64,000 nt of DNA from an uncultured Lachnospiraceae bacterium (GCA_900550475.1 URSA01000014.1:8952-72951); one strand, 5' to 3'; counted from the stretch's first letter, positions 25,459 through 33,608 are shown. Numbers and translations: made by a program. The notes: generated from the letters alone by a model not told the origin.

Positions 25459-28068
25459 TCAGTCCCCCGTCTTTCTGCCGGAAAACAGTGAGCGCGGCAG
25501 CAGGAGAAGCTCATGCACCAGAAGCGGCACGGCGGACAAGAGCAGCAGAAAGCGCCAGTCTTTGAAGAACAGTCTGCATGTGCCGAAAGCGTTGGTGAAA
25601 TAGGGAACGGAGGTTGCAAGCACCTGTAAGCCGATTCCCAGTACAAAAGCGAGCAACATCAGCTTGTTTGTAAAATGCTTCATGCGGAACAGGGAGCATT
25701 CCGTATCGCGCATGCCGATGGCATGGAACAGCTGGGAGATGCCGAGCACGGTAAAGGCATAAGTCTGGCAGCGTACCAGAATATCGGGAACCGCGAGCAA
25801 AAGCCGGATATGCTCTATTGTGACAGGAATGTCATTTGCAAGCAGCAGCCTGAGCGGCAGCTGCAGGAAAGCAATTAAACTGATCAAGGATATCAACACC
25901 CCGTACAGAATTGTGCAGAACAGTCCGCCCTCGGCGAACAGGCTCTCCTCTTTTGGACGGGGTGGTTTTTTCATAAAGTGGGAGGTGTCGCTGACGTCCA
26001 CACCTAACGAAAGCGCCGGAAGGGAATCCGTGATCAGGTTGATCCAGAGGATGTGGGCGGGCTTTAGCGGTGACGGAAATCCGGCCAGGATGGCGACGAG
26101 CATGGTGATGATCTCGCCGAAGTTGGAGGAGAGCAGGAACAGCACGGATTTCTTGATGTTGGCATAGATGCTCCTGCCCTGCTCGATGGCTTTCACAATG
26201 GTAGAAAAATTGTCGTCCGTCAGGATGATATCCGAGGCGTTTTTTGCCACATCAGTGCCGGTGATCCCCATAGCGATCCCCACGTCGGCGGATTTTAAGG
26301 AGGGCGCGTCGTTGACGCCGTCCCCGGTCATCGCCACGATGTGTCCGCTCTCCTTAAGCGCTTTTACCAGACGGGTCTTGTGCTCGGGGGAGACCTGTGC
26401 AAAGACCCTGACGCGGGAAAGGGTATCCTGCAGCGCGCCGGGAGGGAGGGCATCCAGCTCGGAGCCGGTCATACATTGGGAAATATGATCGGCGATGGAG
26501 AGCTCCTTTGCGATGGCACAGGCGGTGTCCACCCGGTCTCCGGTGATCATGACGGTGCGGACACCCGCACTGTGACATGCCAGCACCGCCTCCCGCGCCT
26601 CCGGACGGATGGGATCCTTCATGCCCGCAAGACCGAGAAAGGTCAGATCCTTCTCCGTGGGACGGTCTGTGCCGGTCGCCATACCCAGTGCCAGAATCCG
26701 CAGCGCCTTGTCGGACAATTCCTTGATGGCGGCGTAGATGGCTTTCTTATGGGAGGGGGTGAAGGGAACGGTCTGACCGTTCTGGCGGATGTAGCGGCAG
26801 CGCTTGATCAGCTCGTCGGGTGAGCCTTTCGTAAAGGATATGCTGCTGCTTCCCTGCCTGTGGAGCGTGGTCATCATCTTGCGGTCGGAGTCAAAGGGCA
26901 GCTCGCCGATGCGGGGCATGCGCAGCTCCAGAGCGGGGCGGTACAGACCGAAGTCGGCGGTCATATCCAGAAGGGCAAGCTCCGTGGGATCCCCGATGCG
27001 GACGGCTTCCGCGGCGAGAAGTTCGCTTCCGCGGTCAGTGTCTTTTTCAAGGGAGGCGTCGTTGCAGAGCGCAAAGCCCTCCAGAAAAAAACGATCCTTC
27101 CCCCGGCTTAAGGCTGTGGGTGCGCAGAGATGCCCGTCCGTGTAGCATTCCGTCACGGACATGCGGTTCTGGGTCAGGGTTCCCGTCTTGTCGGAGCAGA
27201 CCACACTGACGCAGCCCAGTGTCTCCACGCTGGGAAGGCGCTTTATAATCGTGTTGACCTTTACCATGCGGGACACGCTGAGGGCGAGCACCATGGTCAC
27301 GATGGCGGGCAGTCCCTCCGGTACGGCGGCGACCGCCAAGGAGATGGCGGTGATGAGCATTTCGGGAATGTTTCTTTTTTGCAGCAGTGCAATGCCGAAG
27401 AGCAGGGCGCAGAGAATCAGGGAAATGATGCTCAGAATCTTTCCCAGATCTGCCAGCCGCTTCTGAAGGGGCGTGCTCTCGGAGGGTGCGTCGTTGATCA
27501 GGCGGGCAATTTTGCCGATCTCCGTGTTCATGCCGATGGCGGTCACGATTCCGGTTCCCCTTCCGTAGGTCACATTGGTTGACATAAATGCGAGATTATG
27601 CTGTCTGGTATCCTTCTCCACGGGCAGGGATTCCCCGGTGAGCGCGGATTCCTCAATTTTGAGACTCTGGGTATCAGTAAGACGAAGATCGGCGGGAACC
27701 TGGCGGCCGGCATCCAGAAGAACAATGTCGCCGGGAATCAGATCGCTTGCGGCGATCTCCCTCGGAGTGCCGTTCTCCAATATGACGGCGCGGGGACTTG
27801 TCATTTCCTTCAGGGCGTCCAGCGCGCGCTGGGCTTTGCCCTCCTGAATCACGCCAACCACTGCGTTGACCAGGATCACCGCCAGAATGATGGCAGTGTC
27901 ACTGTATTCTCCGAGAAGCAGGGAGATGGCTGCGGCGATGAACAGAATGAAGATCAGAGGATCGTTGAGCTGCTCGCAGAAGCGCCGGGCGGCGGTCTTT
28001 CTGCGTCCCTCCGAAAGAATGTTGTGGCCGCGTTCCGATTGCGGCGCAGATAACGGTTTTGTATGCAT
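25459..28068 (-). CDS. Calcium-type cation-transporting P-type ATPase (P2A)
   Basis: An 869-aa P-type ATPase. TGES at 144-147 (actuator), PEGLP at 250-254 (transmembrane ion site), the phosphorylated Asp293 in CSDKTGTLTQ, KGSPDEL (nucleotide domain), MITGD and GDGVNDAPSLKSADVGIAMG (hinge) are all present. C-terminal membrane helices carry the NLITDSLPALSLG segment typical of SERCA/PMR1-like Ca2+ or Mn2+ pumps. It should expel or compartmentalise Ca2+. The ATG is 6 nt after a GGGGGG ribosome binding site that is buried in a 13-bp hairpin (28075-28133). A 47-aa membrane protein is encoded just upstream on the same strand. Confidence 0.93.
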   Translation of the reverse strand: MHTKPLSAPQSERGHNILSEGRRKTAARRFCEQLNDPLIFILFIAAAISLLLGEYSDTAIILAVILVNAVVGVIQEGKAQRALDALKEMTSPRAVILENGTPREIAASDLIPGDIVLLDAGRQVPADLRLTDTQSLKIEESALTGESLPVEKDTRQHNLAFMSTNVTYGRGTGIVTAIGMNTEIGKIARLINDAPSESTPLQKRLADLGKILSIISLILCALLFGIALLQKRNIPEMLITAISLAVAAVPEGLPAIVTMVLALSVSRMVKVNTIIKRLPSVETLGCVSVVCSDKTGTLTQNRMSVTECYTDGHLCAPTALSRGKDRFFLEGFALCNDASLEKDTDRGSELLAAEAVRIGDPTELALLDMTADFGLYRPALELRMPRIGELPFDSDRKMMTTLHRQGSSSISFTKGSPDELIKRCRYIRQNGQTVPFTPSHKKAIYAAIKELSDKALRILALGMATGTDRPTEKDLTFLGLAGMKDPIRPEAREAVLACHSAGVRTVMITGDRVDTACAIAKELSIADHISQCMTGSELDALPPGALQDTLSRVRVFAQVSPEHKTRLVKALKESGHIVAMTGDGVNDAPSLKSADVGIAMGITGTDVAKNASDIILTDDNFSTIVKAIEQGRSIYANIKKSVLFLLSSNFGEIITMLVAILAGFPSPLKPAHILWINLITDSLPALSLGVDVSDTSHFMKKPPRPKEESLFAEGGLFCTILYGVLISLISLIAFLQLPLRLLLANDIPVTIEHIRLLLAVPDILVRCQTYAFTVLGISQLFHAIGMRDTECSLFRMKHFTNKLMLLAFVLGIGLQVLATSVPYFTNAFGTCRLFFKDWRFLLLLSAVPLLVHELLLLPRSLFSGRKTGD

Positions 28069-28074
28069 AAAAAT

Positions 28075-28133
28075 CCCCCCGAGTCATGGCTTGCGGCAGT
28101 GGACCTGCCTAAAGCAGAATATGACCCGGGGGG
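28075..28133 (-). promoter_or_regulatory. Leader hairpin covering the ATPase ribosome binding site
   Basis: On the minus strand CCCCCCGGGUCAU (28133-28121) pairs over 13 bp, with one G-U, with AUGACUCGGGGGG (28087-28075). The loop of 33 nt holds a second hairpin GGCAG-GUCCA-CUGCC flanked by GCUU/AAGC. The 3' arm contains the GGGGGG Shine-Dalgarno and is followed by AUUUUU and the AUG, so the structure looks both like a terminator and like a translation block. I could not match it to a known riboswitch class. Confidence 0.7.
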
Positions 28134-28154
28134 ACAAATTATGAAAAGACTGTT

Positions 28155-28298
28155 TTATTTGGTCAAAGGAATGCCTTTGACAATTCTGCGATACAGCTTC
28201 CAAAGGATGACGCCGGGAAAGCTGATGGTGAGGTAAATGGTGGACAATCCGCCTGCCAGCGCACCGATTACCGCAATGACCCAAAGTAACGGACTCAT
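28155..28298 (-). CDS. 47-aa single-span membrane protein upstream of the P-type ATPase
   Basis: A 47-codon ORF with a textbook AAGGAGG site 7 nt before its ATG. The product starts MSPLLWVIAVIGALAGG, continues as a hydrophobic stretch to about residue 33 and ends with a basic tail (KLYRRIVKGIPLTK). One or two membrane passes are possible. It lies 86 nt upstream of the ATPase gene on the same strand, so both probably share a transcript through the leader hairpin. No family recognised. Small membrane proteins are known partners of P-type pumps (KdpF, MgtR, and sarcolipin in animals), which makes a regulator role a reasonable guess only. Confidence 0.7.
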   Translation of the reverse strand: MSPLLWVIAVIGALAGGLSTIYLTISFPGVILWKLYRRIVKGIPLTK

Positions 28299-28394
28299 GG
28301 AAAAGCCTCCTTTATGTATAGTTTTTTATGTATGGTCCGGACAGATTACATTCCGCTTTTCATCCTAGCACGACGGCGGCTGTGGGAAAACGGG

Positions 28395-28446
28395 TGTTAA
28401 GAAACCTTAACACGGAAGGAACAAATCTTAACACGACCTTAACGCG
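28395..28446. promoter_or_regulatory. Array of TTAACA repeats (Pho-box-like) before the pyrophosphorylase gene
   Basis: TTAACACG begins at 28407 and 28428 and TTAACGCG at 28439; GGAACA fits the missing step at 28418. Steps are 11, 10 and 11 bp, matching the direct TT(A/T/C)ACA repeats with 4-6 bp spacing known for Bacillus PhoP. A further TTAACA lies on the other strand at 28396-28401. The array is about 30 bp upstream of the -35 box. Confidence 0.45.
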
Positions 28447-28477
28447 ATCCCGCTGCACCCGGTGCGAGCGAATCTGG

Positions 28478-28506
28478 TTGCGTAAAAGCCCCGGGAAAGG
28501 TATACT
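28478..28506 (+). promoter_or_regulatory. Promoter of the UDP-sugar pyrophosphorylase gene
   Basis: TTGCGT (28478-28483), 17-bp spacer, TATACT (28501-28506), 33 bp before the start codon. Confidence 0.7.
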
Positions 28507-28539
28507 GTATAGGAAGAAAGAGAAAAGGAGTGCTTCGGA

Positions 28540-29778
28540 ATGGAAAGAAACATGACTTATGAACAGGCAAAGGAAAAACTGGATCGGTACGGTCAGGAAC
28601 ATGTTTTGAAATATTATGAGGAGCTGACGCAGACAGAGAGGGAGGAGCTGCTCCGCCAGATTGCGGAGACGGATTTTTCCGTGGTGGAGTCCTGCAAGCA
28701 CAAGGAGGAGCTGGCAGGGAAAGGAAAGATCAGCCCTCTTGGAGCCATGGAGCTGCCCGAGATCGAGGAGAACCGCAGAGAATTTGAAAAGCTGGGGCTT
28801 GCCGCCATCCGCGAAGGAAAGGTGGGCGCCGTGCTGCTCGCGGGCGGTATGGGAACCAGACTGGGCTCCGACGATCCCAAGGGAATGTATAACATCGGTA
28901 TCAACAAGGACATGTATATTTTTGAGCGCCTCATCTGCAACCTGATGCAGGTGGTGGAGCAGGCGGGAGAATGGATCACGCTGTTTGTGATGACGAGCGA
29001 AAAGAACCATGAGGCAACCGTCCGTTTCCTGACGGAGCATGCCTTCTTCGGATACCGCCCGGACAGGGTGCATTTCTTCAAACAGGAGATGGCGCCTGCG
29101 GCGGACTACGAGGGAAAGGTGTATCTGGAGGCAAAAAACAGGATCTCCACATCCCCCAACGGCAACGGAGGCTGGTATATTTCCATGAAGAATACGGGAG
29201 TTCTCGACGTTGTGAGACGGGAGGGAATCGAGTGGCTCAACGTGTTTGCGGTGGACAACGTGCTGCAGCGCATCGCGGACCCGGTGTTCATCGGTGCGGT
29301 TCTTTCCAAAAACTGCGTGGTGGGAGCCAAGGTGGTGAGAAAGAATGCGCCGGATGAGAAGGTGGGCGTCATGTGTCTGGAGGACGGCAGACCCTCCATC
29401 GTGGAGTACTACGAGCTCACGGAGGAGTTGATGAACGCCAAGAACGAGAAGGGAGATCCCGCATACAATTTTGGTGTGATCCTGAACTACCTGTTTCAGG
29501 AATCCGCGCTCAGCGAGTTTGTGGAAAAGAAGCTGCCTCTGCATGTGGTGGAAAAGAAAATCCCCTATCTTGACGAAAACGGTGAGCTTGTGAAGCCGGA
29601 GGCGCCCAACGGCTATAAATTCGAGAGTCTGGTGCTTGACATGATCCATCAGATGAAGAGCTGCCTGCCCTTTGAGGTGGTCAGGGAGAGGGAATTTGCC
29701 CCGATCAAGAACAAGACCGGCGTGGACTCGGTGGAAAGCGCACGGGAGCTGCTGAAAAAGAACGGTGTGGAACTGTAA
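28540..29778 (+). CDS. UDPGP-family UTP:sugar-1-phosphate uridylyltransferase
   Basis: A 412-aa nucleotidyltransferase of the eukaryote-like UDPGP type 1 family (UDP-GlcNAc/UDP-Glc pyrophosphorylase). The catalytic loop GAVLLAGGMGTRLGSDDPKGM is at residues 94-114, followed by FVMTSEKNHEATVRFL, VHFFKQEMAPA and the NGNGGWY substrate loop near 206; NVFAVDNVLQRIADP carries the metal-binding region. It makes a UDP-sugar from UTP and a sugar 1-phosphate; whether glucose or N-acetylglucosamine cannot be decided by eye. galE follows 122 nt later, which favours supply of UDP-hexoses for surface glycans. AAAAGGAG precedes the ATG. Confidence 0.88.
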   Translation: MERNMTYEQAKEKLDRYGQEHVLKYYEELTQTEREELLRQIAETDFSVVESCKHKEELAGKGKISPLGAMELPEIEENRREFEKLGLAAIREGKVGAVLLAGGMGTRLGSDDPKGMYNIGINKDMYIFERLICNLMQVVEQAGEWITLFVMTSEKNHEATVRFLTEHAFFGYRPDRVHFFKQEMAPAADYEGKVYLEAKNRISTSPNGNGGWYISMKNTGVLDVVRREGIEWLNVFAVDNVLQRIADPVFIGAVLSKNCVVGAKVVRKNAPDEKVGVMCLEDGRPSIVEYYELTEELMNAKNEKGDPAYNFGVILNYLFQESALSEFVEKKLPLHVVEKKIPYLDENGELVKPEAPNGYKFESLVLDMIHQMKSCLPFEVVREREFAPIKNKTGVDSVESARELLKKNGVEL

Positions 29779-29900
29779 CAAATATAACATTTTGACAGGT
29801 ATGTGCAACATAAAAATATTGCTGTCCGCAAGAGAAAGAGCGTAAACTGAACGTACAAGGACGGGAGCGCGGGGCGCACCGGTTAAGAGGAGGTAGCAGT

Positions 29901-30917
29901 ATGGCAATATTGGTGACAGGCGGTGCCGGCTATATCGGCAGCCACACGGTGGTGGAACTGCAGAACGCAGGCTACGATGTGGTGGTAATGGACAATCTGA
30001 GCAATTCCAGTGAGAAATCCTTAGAGAGAGTGGAGCAGATCACGGGAAAGCCGGTGAAATTCTGCAAGGCGGACATTCTGGACAGGGAGGCAACGGAGGA
30101 GATCTTTGCAAAAGAGAGCATTGATTCCGTGATCCACTTCGCAGGGCTCAAGGCGGTGGGAGAGTCCGTCCGCAAGCCGTGGGAGTACTACCACAACAAT
30201 ATTGCAGGTACGCTGGTTCTGCTTGACGTCATGCGCAGCCATAATGTGAAGAACATCATTTTCAGTTCTTCCTCCACCGTGTACGGCACGCCCGAGAAGG
30301 TGCCCGTTACGGAGGAGACGCCAAAGGGCGAGTGCACCAACCCTTACGGCTGGACAAAATCCATGCTGGAGCAGATTTTGTCCGATGTGCAGAAGTCGGA
30401 TCCTGCGTGGAATGTGATTCTGCTGCGCTATTTCAATCCCATCGGCGCACACAAGAGCGGCCTCATCGGAGAGAATCCCAACGGAATCCCCAACAATCTG
30501 ATGCCCTACATCACGCAGGTAGCGGTGGGCAAGTTAAAGGAGCTGGGCGTATTCGGAAACGATTATCCCACCCCGGACGGCACCTGCATCCGCGATTATA
30601 TCCATGTGTGTGACCTTGCGGCAGGACATGTGAAGGCGCTCGGCAAGCTGAAGGAAAACGCCGGGCTTTCCATCTACAATCTGGGAACCGGCAACGGTTA
30701 CAGCGTGCTGGAAGTGATCGAGAACTTTGAGAAGGCTACGGGCAAAAAAATACCGTACAGCATCAAACCGAGACGAGAGGGCGACATCCCCGAAAATTTT
30801 GCCAATGCTGACAAGGCATACAGGGAGCTCGGCTGGAAAGCGCAGTACGGTATTCTGGAAATGTGTCAGGACTCATGGAGATGGCAGAGCCGGAACCCCA
30901 ATGGGTATGACGATTAA
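29901..30917 (+). CDS. galE: UDP-glucose 4-epimerase
   Basis: A 338-aa short-chain dehydrogenase-like epimerase of normal GalE length. The NAD loop GGAGYIGSHT is at residues 7-16, DNLSNSSEKSLERV near 34, SSSSTVYG with the catalytic Ser/Thr near 122 and the YGWTKSMLEQ motif with catalytic Tyr and Lys near 148. LRYFNPIGAHKSGLIGE and YNLGTGNGYSVLEVI are also GalE segments. It interconverts UDP-glucose and UDP-galactose. AGGAGG precedes the ATG. A TTGACA at 29792 may belong to its own weak promoter. The stop codon overlaps that of the convergent hemolysin III gene. Confidence 0.95.
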   Translation: MAILVTGGAGYIGSHTVVELQNAGYDVVVMDNLSNSSEKSLERVEQITGKPVKFCKADILDREATEEIFAKESIDSVIHFAGLKAVGESVRKPWEYYHNNIAGTLVLLDVMRSHNVKNIIFSSSSTVYGTPEKVPVTEETPKGECTNPYGWTKSMLEQILSDVQKSDPAWNVILLRYFNPIGAHKSGLIGENPNGIPNNLMPYITQVAVGKLKELGVFGNDYPTPDGTCIRDYIHVCDLAAGHVKALGKLKENAGLSIYNLGTGNGYSVLEVIENFEKATGKKIPYSIKPRREGDIPENFANADKAYRELGWKAQYGILEMCQDSWRWQSRNPNGYDD

Positions 30918-31564
30918 GCAACGTAGTTATACATGAAGATAAAGTGGCACACGCTGCCTGCCATCACAAACAGGTGGAAGATCTCATGGGAACCGAAACC
31001 GGCGTGCTTTGCGTTGAAGATAGGAAGCTTCAGCGCATAGATCACGCCGCCCACCGTATAGATGATTCCGCCTGCCAGAAGCCACAGGAAAGCGGGAAGA
31101 GGCAGGGTATCAAGGAGCTGTCCGAACACGAACAGGCACACCCAGCCCATGGCGATATACAGGACGGAGGAGAACCATTTTGGGCAGGTGATCCAGAAGG
31201 CCTTGATCAGCATTCCCGCCGCTGCGATGCTCCAGACGATGGTAAGCAGCGTGTAGCCCTGTTTTCCGCCTAACACAATCAGGCAGACCGGTGTATAGGA
31301 ACCGGCAATCAGAACAAAAATCATCATATGATCCAGCTTGCGGAAGATGCGTAACGGCCTGCCGCTTAAGTTTACCGAGTGATAGGTTGCACTGGCACCG
31401 TAGAGCAGCACCATGCTCAGCATGAAAATCAGCATAGCCGTAAAGTCCTGTTTCCCGGAAGAAAGCCCCGCTTTGACCAGCAAAGGCACGGATGCAAAGA
31501 GTGCCATCATCAAAGCGATAAAATGGGTGATTGCGCTTCCGGGTTCTCTTATTGTAATCTGCAT
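30914..31564 (-). CDS. Hemolysin III / PAQR-family membrane protein
   Basis: A 216-aa protein with seven hydrophobic segments. It starts MQITIREPGSAITHFIAL and contains the PAQR/HlyIII marks SATYHSVNLSG, RKLDHMMIFVLIAGSYTP and, at the C-terminus, FGSHEIFHLFVMAGSVCHFIFMY, with the conserved Asp and histidines thought to bind zinc. Cellular role is not established; some members are linked to membrane lipid composition. AAGGAGG precedes the ATG at 31564; upstream in-frame codons are not needed. Confidence 0.9.
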   Translation of the reverse strand: MQITIREPGSAITHFIALMMALFASVPLLVKAGLSSGKQDFTAMLIFMLSMVLLYGASATYHSVNLSGRPLRIFRKLDHMMIFVLIAGSYTPVCLIVLGGKQGYTLLTIVWSIAAAGMLIKAFWITCPKWFSSVLYIAMGWVCLFVFGQLLDTLPLPAFLWLLAGGIIYTVGGVIYALKLPIFNAKHAGFGSHEIFHLFVMAGSVCHFIFMYNYVA

Positions 31565-31653
31565 ATCGAATTCCTCCTTAAAACAGCATGTAGTTTTCAA
31601 AACTACTTCTTGAAAGCATAATACTACCTAAGGAGGAACGTGTCAACAGATTT

Positions 31654-31920
31654 TTAATCTTCTTCGATTACGTGAATTTCCAGATAGTCAAAATCGATGT
31701 GCTCCACAAAGCAATCCTGTGTGAAACGGGCTTTGTCATGCTTCTGAAACTCTTTCACGGTCGAATCCAGCCAGATCGGCTTTCCCAGATCAAACTGATA
31801 GCAGACCTCGTCCAACGCATGAAAGATCTTGTGGGTACGGGTGTCTGTGCTGTTGTCCTCAATGACGGTATCACGCAGCATATGGTTATCTTTAAAAATC
31901 TTTGCCCAGAGTCGAAACAT
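31654..31920 (-). CDS. Small conserved-looking protein of unknown function (88 aa)
   Basis: The 88-aa product starts MFRLWAKIFKDNHMLRDTVI and ends DFDYLEIHVIEED; it is soluble, mixed charge, with HALDEVCYQFDLGKPIWLD in the middle. The sequence reads like a real small clostridial protein, with sensible composition and GGAG 6 nt before the ATG. An earlier in-frame ATG at 31932 is possible. The same open frame continues far upstream through the antisense of the relQ gene to 32781, but only this C-terminal part has protein-like composition. It starts 89 nt upstream of the hemolysin III gene on the same strand. Confidence 0.65.
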   Translation of the reverse strand: MFRLWAKIFKDNHMLRDTVIEDNSTDTRTHKIFHALDEVCYQFDLGKPIWLDSTVKEFQKHDKARFTQDCFVEHIDFDYLEIHVIEED

Positions 31921-32021
31921 TTTATTCTCCATTCCGCAGATGTTTTTTCTCATCATAGCAGAAAAAGAAAGGCTTGTCACTTCAGGAAATTTTGTCGCGT
32001 GTGCATACAAACGGAAAAAAG

Positions 32022-32032
32022 TATGATATACT
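32022..32032 (+). promoter_or_regulatory. Extended -10 promoter of the alarmone synthetase gene
   Basis: TGATATACT within 32024-32032 gives an extended -10; no strong -35 is seen. It lies 42 bp before the ATG. Confidence 0.45.
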
Positions 32033-32073
32033 GGTGTGGGGTAAAAAACTGAGAACGGGGTGGAACGGGATAC

Positions 32074-32724
32074 ATGGAGCTTAGAATCAACAGAGACAAT
32101 GAGGTGGACAGCTGGCAGGAGGTTCTGATCGTATACAATGCGGCACTGAAACAGATTCAGACCAAGATGGAGATTTTGAATGACGAGTTTCAGCATGTGC
32201 ACCAGTACAATCCCATCGAGCATATCAAGGCGCGCATCAAGACGTCGGAGAGCATTGTAAAGAAGCTGAAACGCTACGGCTACGAGTCCACCATTGAAAA
32301 CATGGTGAAATATGTGAACGACATTGCGGGAATCCGCATTATCTGTTCCTTCACCTCCGATATCTACCGGATCGCGGACATGATCGAGAATCAGCGGGAT
32401 ATCAAGGTGGAATCGGTGAAGGATTACATCACCTATCCCAAGGCGAGCGGCTATAAGAGCTATCATATGATCGTGACGGTTCCGGTCTATCTGTCGGACC
32501 GCATTGTGGATACGAAGGTGGAGATCCAGATCAGGACGGTCGCCATGGATTTCTGGGCGAGTCTGGAGCACAAGATGCACTACAAATTTGAAGGAGATGC
32601 GCCGGAGCATATCAAGAACGAGCTGATTGAGTGCGCCCGCATGGTGTCGGATCTGGACGCCAGAATGCTGTCGCTCAACGAGGAGATACTTGAGCTGGCG
32701 GCTGTTCCCGAAAACGCCTCCTAA
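32074..32724 (+). CDS. relQ: Small alarmone synthetase, RelQ/SAS1-type (p)ppGpp synthetase
   Basis: A 216-aa single-domain RelA/SpoT synthetase without hydrolase, TGS or ACT domains, the usual size of RelQ (YjbM). Motifs: IKARIKTSESIVKKLKRYG for pyrophosphate-donor binding, DIAGIRIICSF near residue 85, YPKASGYKSYHMIV (G-loop) near 118, and EIQIRTVAMDFWASLEHKMHYK with the catalytic Glu near 150. It transfers pyrophosphate from ATP to GDP/GTP and probably forms a tetramer. It is monocistronic and ends at a GC-rich hairpin (GCCCCG/CGGGGC, about 32736-32761). Confidence 0.92.
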   Translation: MELRINRDNEVDSWQEVLIVYNAALKQIQTKMEILNDEFQHVHQYNPIEHIKARIKTSESIVKKLKRYGYESTIENMVKYVNDIAGIRIICSFTSDIYRIADMIENQRDIKVESVKDYITYPKASGYKSYHMIVTVPVYLSDRIVDTKVEIQIRTVAMDFWASLEHKMHYKFEGDAPEHIKNELIECARMVSDLDARMLSLNEEILELAAVPENAS

Positions 32725-32735
32725 AATGAGGAGTG

Positions 32736-32761
32736 CCCCGATGCATTTCTGCACCGGGGCT
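32736..32761 (+). terminator. Weak terminator-like hairpin after relQ
   Basis: GCCCCG...CGGGGC with inner TGCA/TGCA pairing, followed by CTATTATG without a U run. The 225 bp after it is A/T rich with no gene seen. Confidence 0.45.
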
Positions 32762-32922
32762 ATTATGAAAAAATTTATCAATCAACTGCTTCTTGATGGT
32801 TTTTATTATAACAATTAAATATGAACAAACTATGAACATGATGTGAAGAAACGGTAAAACTTACAAAATTTATAATTAAACGAAAAAGAAAATATGCAAT
32901 ATGCACAAAAGCGTGCTTTTTG

Positions 32923-32951
32923 TTGTCTTTTGCGGTTTCTGATGTTAAAAT
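32923..32951 (+). promoter_or_regulatory. Promoter of the coiled-coil membrane protein gene
   Basis: TTGTCT (32923-32928), 17-bp spacer, TAAAAT (32946-32951), 35 bp before the start. Confidence 0.6.
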
Positions 32952-32986
32952 GATAGACAGGAAGGGCACCGGAAAGTGGTAGGGAT

Positions 32987-33544
32987 ATGTTTGGAGGAAG
33001 ATGGATGGATACGTTTATGGATAAGCTGGCGCAGAAACTGACTGCGCAGGAGATGATCAAAGCGAATGCCGCTGCGGATGCGGCGGAGCTTTCCCGCATG
33101 AGAGAGCAGACGGCGGAGTACGAGAAGCTGTTCGCCGAGATGCAGGGAAGCAGCGAGAAGAACGCTGAGAATGCGCAGAAGGTGCAGGAGCTGGTCGAGG
33201 CGGGCATCGCCAGGATCGAAAAAATGCAGTGTGAATCCCAGGCGTCCGAGGAACTGAAACAGCTTTTAACGGAGCTTAAGGAGCAGCAGGCAAATCTCGA
33301 GAAGGCGCAGACTGAGCAGTTTGAGCAGCTCACCGATCACGTTCACAAGGAAAATGTCAAGGTGTACCGCAACGTGCAGGCGGTGGTGGTGGATGAGACA
33401 GCCAAACAGAATGAGATCAACGGCAAGACCTTGTCCTCCGTATCGAAAAAGCTGAGCGCGGTGCTGGGCATTTCCATCGTGGCGCTTCTTGTGTCGACGG
33501 CGGGCCTGGTATTCCAGATTCTGGTCTATCTTCATATATTATGA
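32987..33544 (+). CDS. Coiled-coil protein with C-terminal membrane anchor
   Basis: A 185-aa protein: residues 1-20 (FGGRWMDTFMDKLAQKLTAQ) may be a membrane-binding amphipathic helix, about 25-125 are Glu/Gln/Ala-rich with heptad spacing typical of a long coiled coil, and 158-183 are a transmembrane helix (AVLGISIVALLVSTAGLVFQ). Such proteins are common in Lachnospiraceae as unnamed hypothetical proteins. The function is unknown; the topology suggests a membrane-attached cytoplasmic rod. The ATG at 32987 has only a modest site; GGAG inside the first codons precedes a second ATG at 33005. Confidence 0.7.
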   Translation: MFGGRWMDTFMDKLAQKLTAQEMIKANAAADAAELSRMREQTAEYEKLFAEMQGSSEKNAENAQKVQELVEAGIARIEKMQCESQASEELKQLLTELKEQQANLEKAQTEQFEQLTDHVHKENVKVYRNVQAVVVDETAKQNEINGKTLSSVSKKLSAVLGISIVALLVSTAGLVFQILVYLHIL

Positions 33545-33551
33545 TGCCAGG

Positions 33552-33608
33552 GTCAAAAGGTCTAAGCCCACATAAGCTTGCTTATAAGTGGGTGAAAGAC
33601 CTTGGGAC
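33552..33608. other. Long three-part hairpin in an intergenic region
   Basis: AAGGTCT/AGACCTT (33557-33563 with 33597-33603), CCCAC/GTGGG (33567-33571 with 33588-33592) and ATAAG/CTTAT (33572-33576 with 33581-33585) nest around a CTTG loop; GTC/GAC extends the base. No U run follows, so it is not a normal terminator. The 99-bp gap also holds the start signals of the flavin reductase gene. Confidence 0.6.

Noticed and set aside
28075..28133. Assignment of the ATPase leader to the yybP-ykoY (Mn2+) or NiCo riboswitch
   Set aside because: The visible pairing is a single long stem with one inner hairpin; I could not place the conserved cores or the four-way junction of those classes. It was left as an unclassified structured leader.
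28084..28284. A 66-codon minus-strand frame upstream of the ATPase
   Set aside because: Out of frame with the 47-aa membrane protein, which has the AAGGAGG site and sensible composition; the longer frame has neither.
31921..32781. The upstream part of a 375-codon minus-strand frame across relQ
   Set aside because: It is antisense to a clear alarmone synthetase gene. Only the last 88 codons (31654-31920) look like a real protein and were kept.
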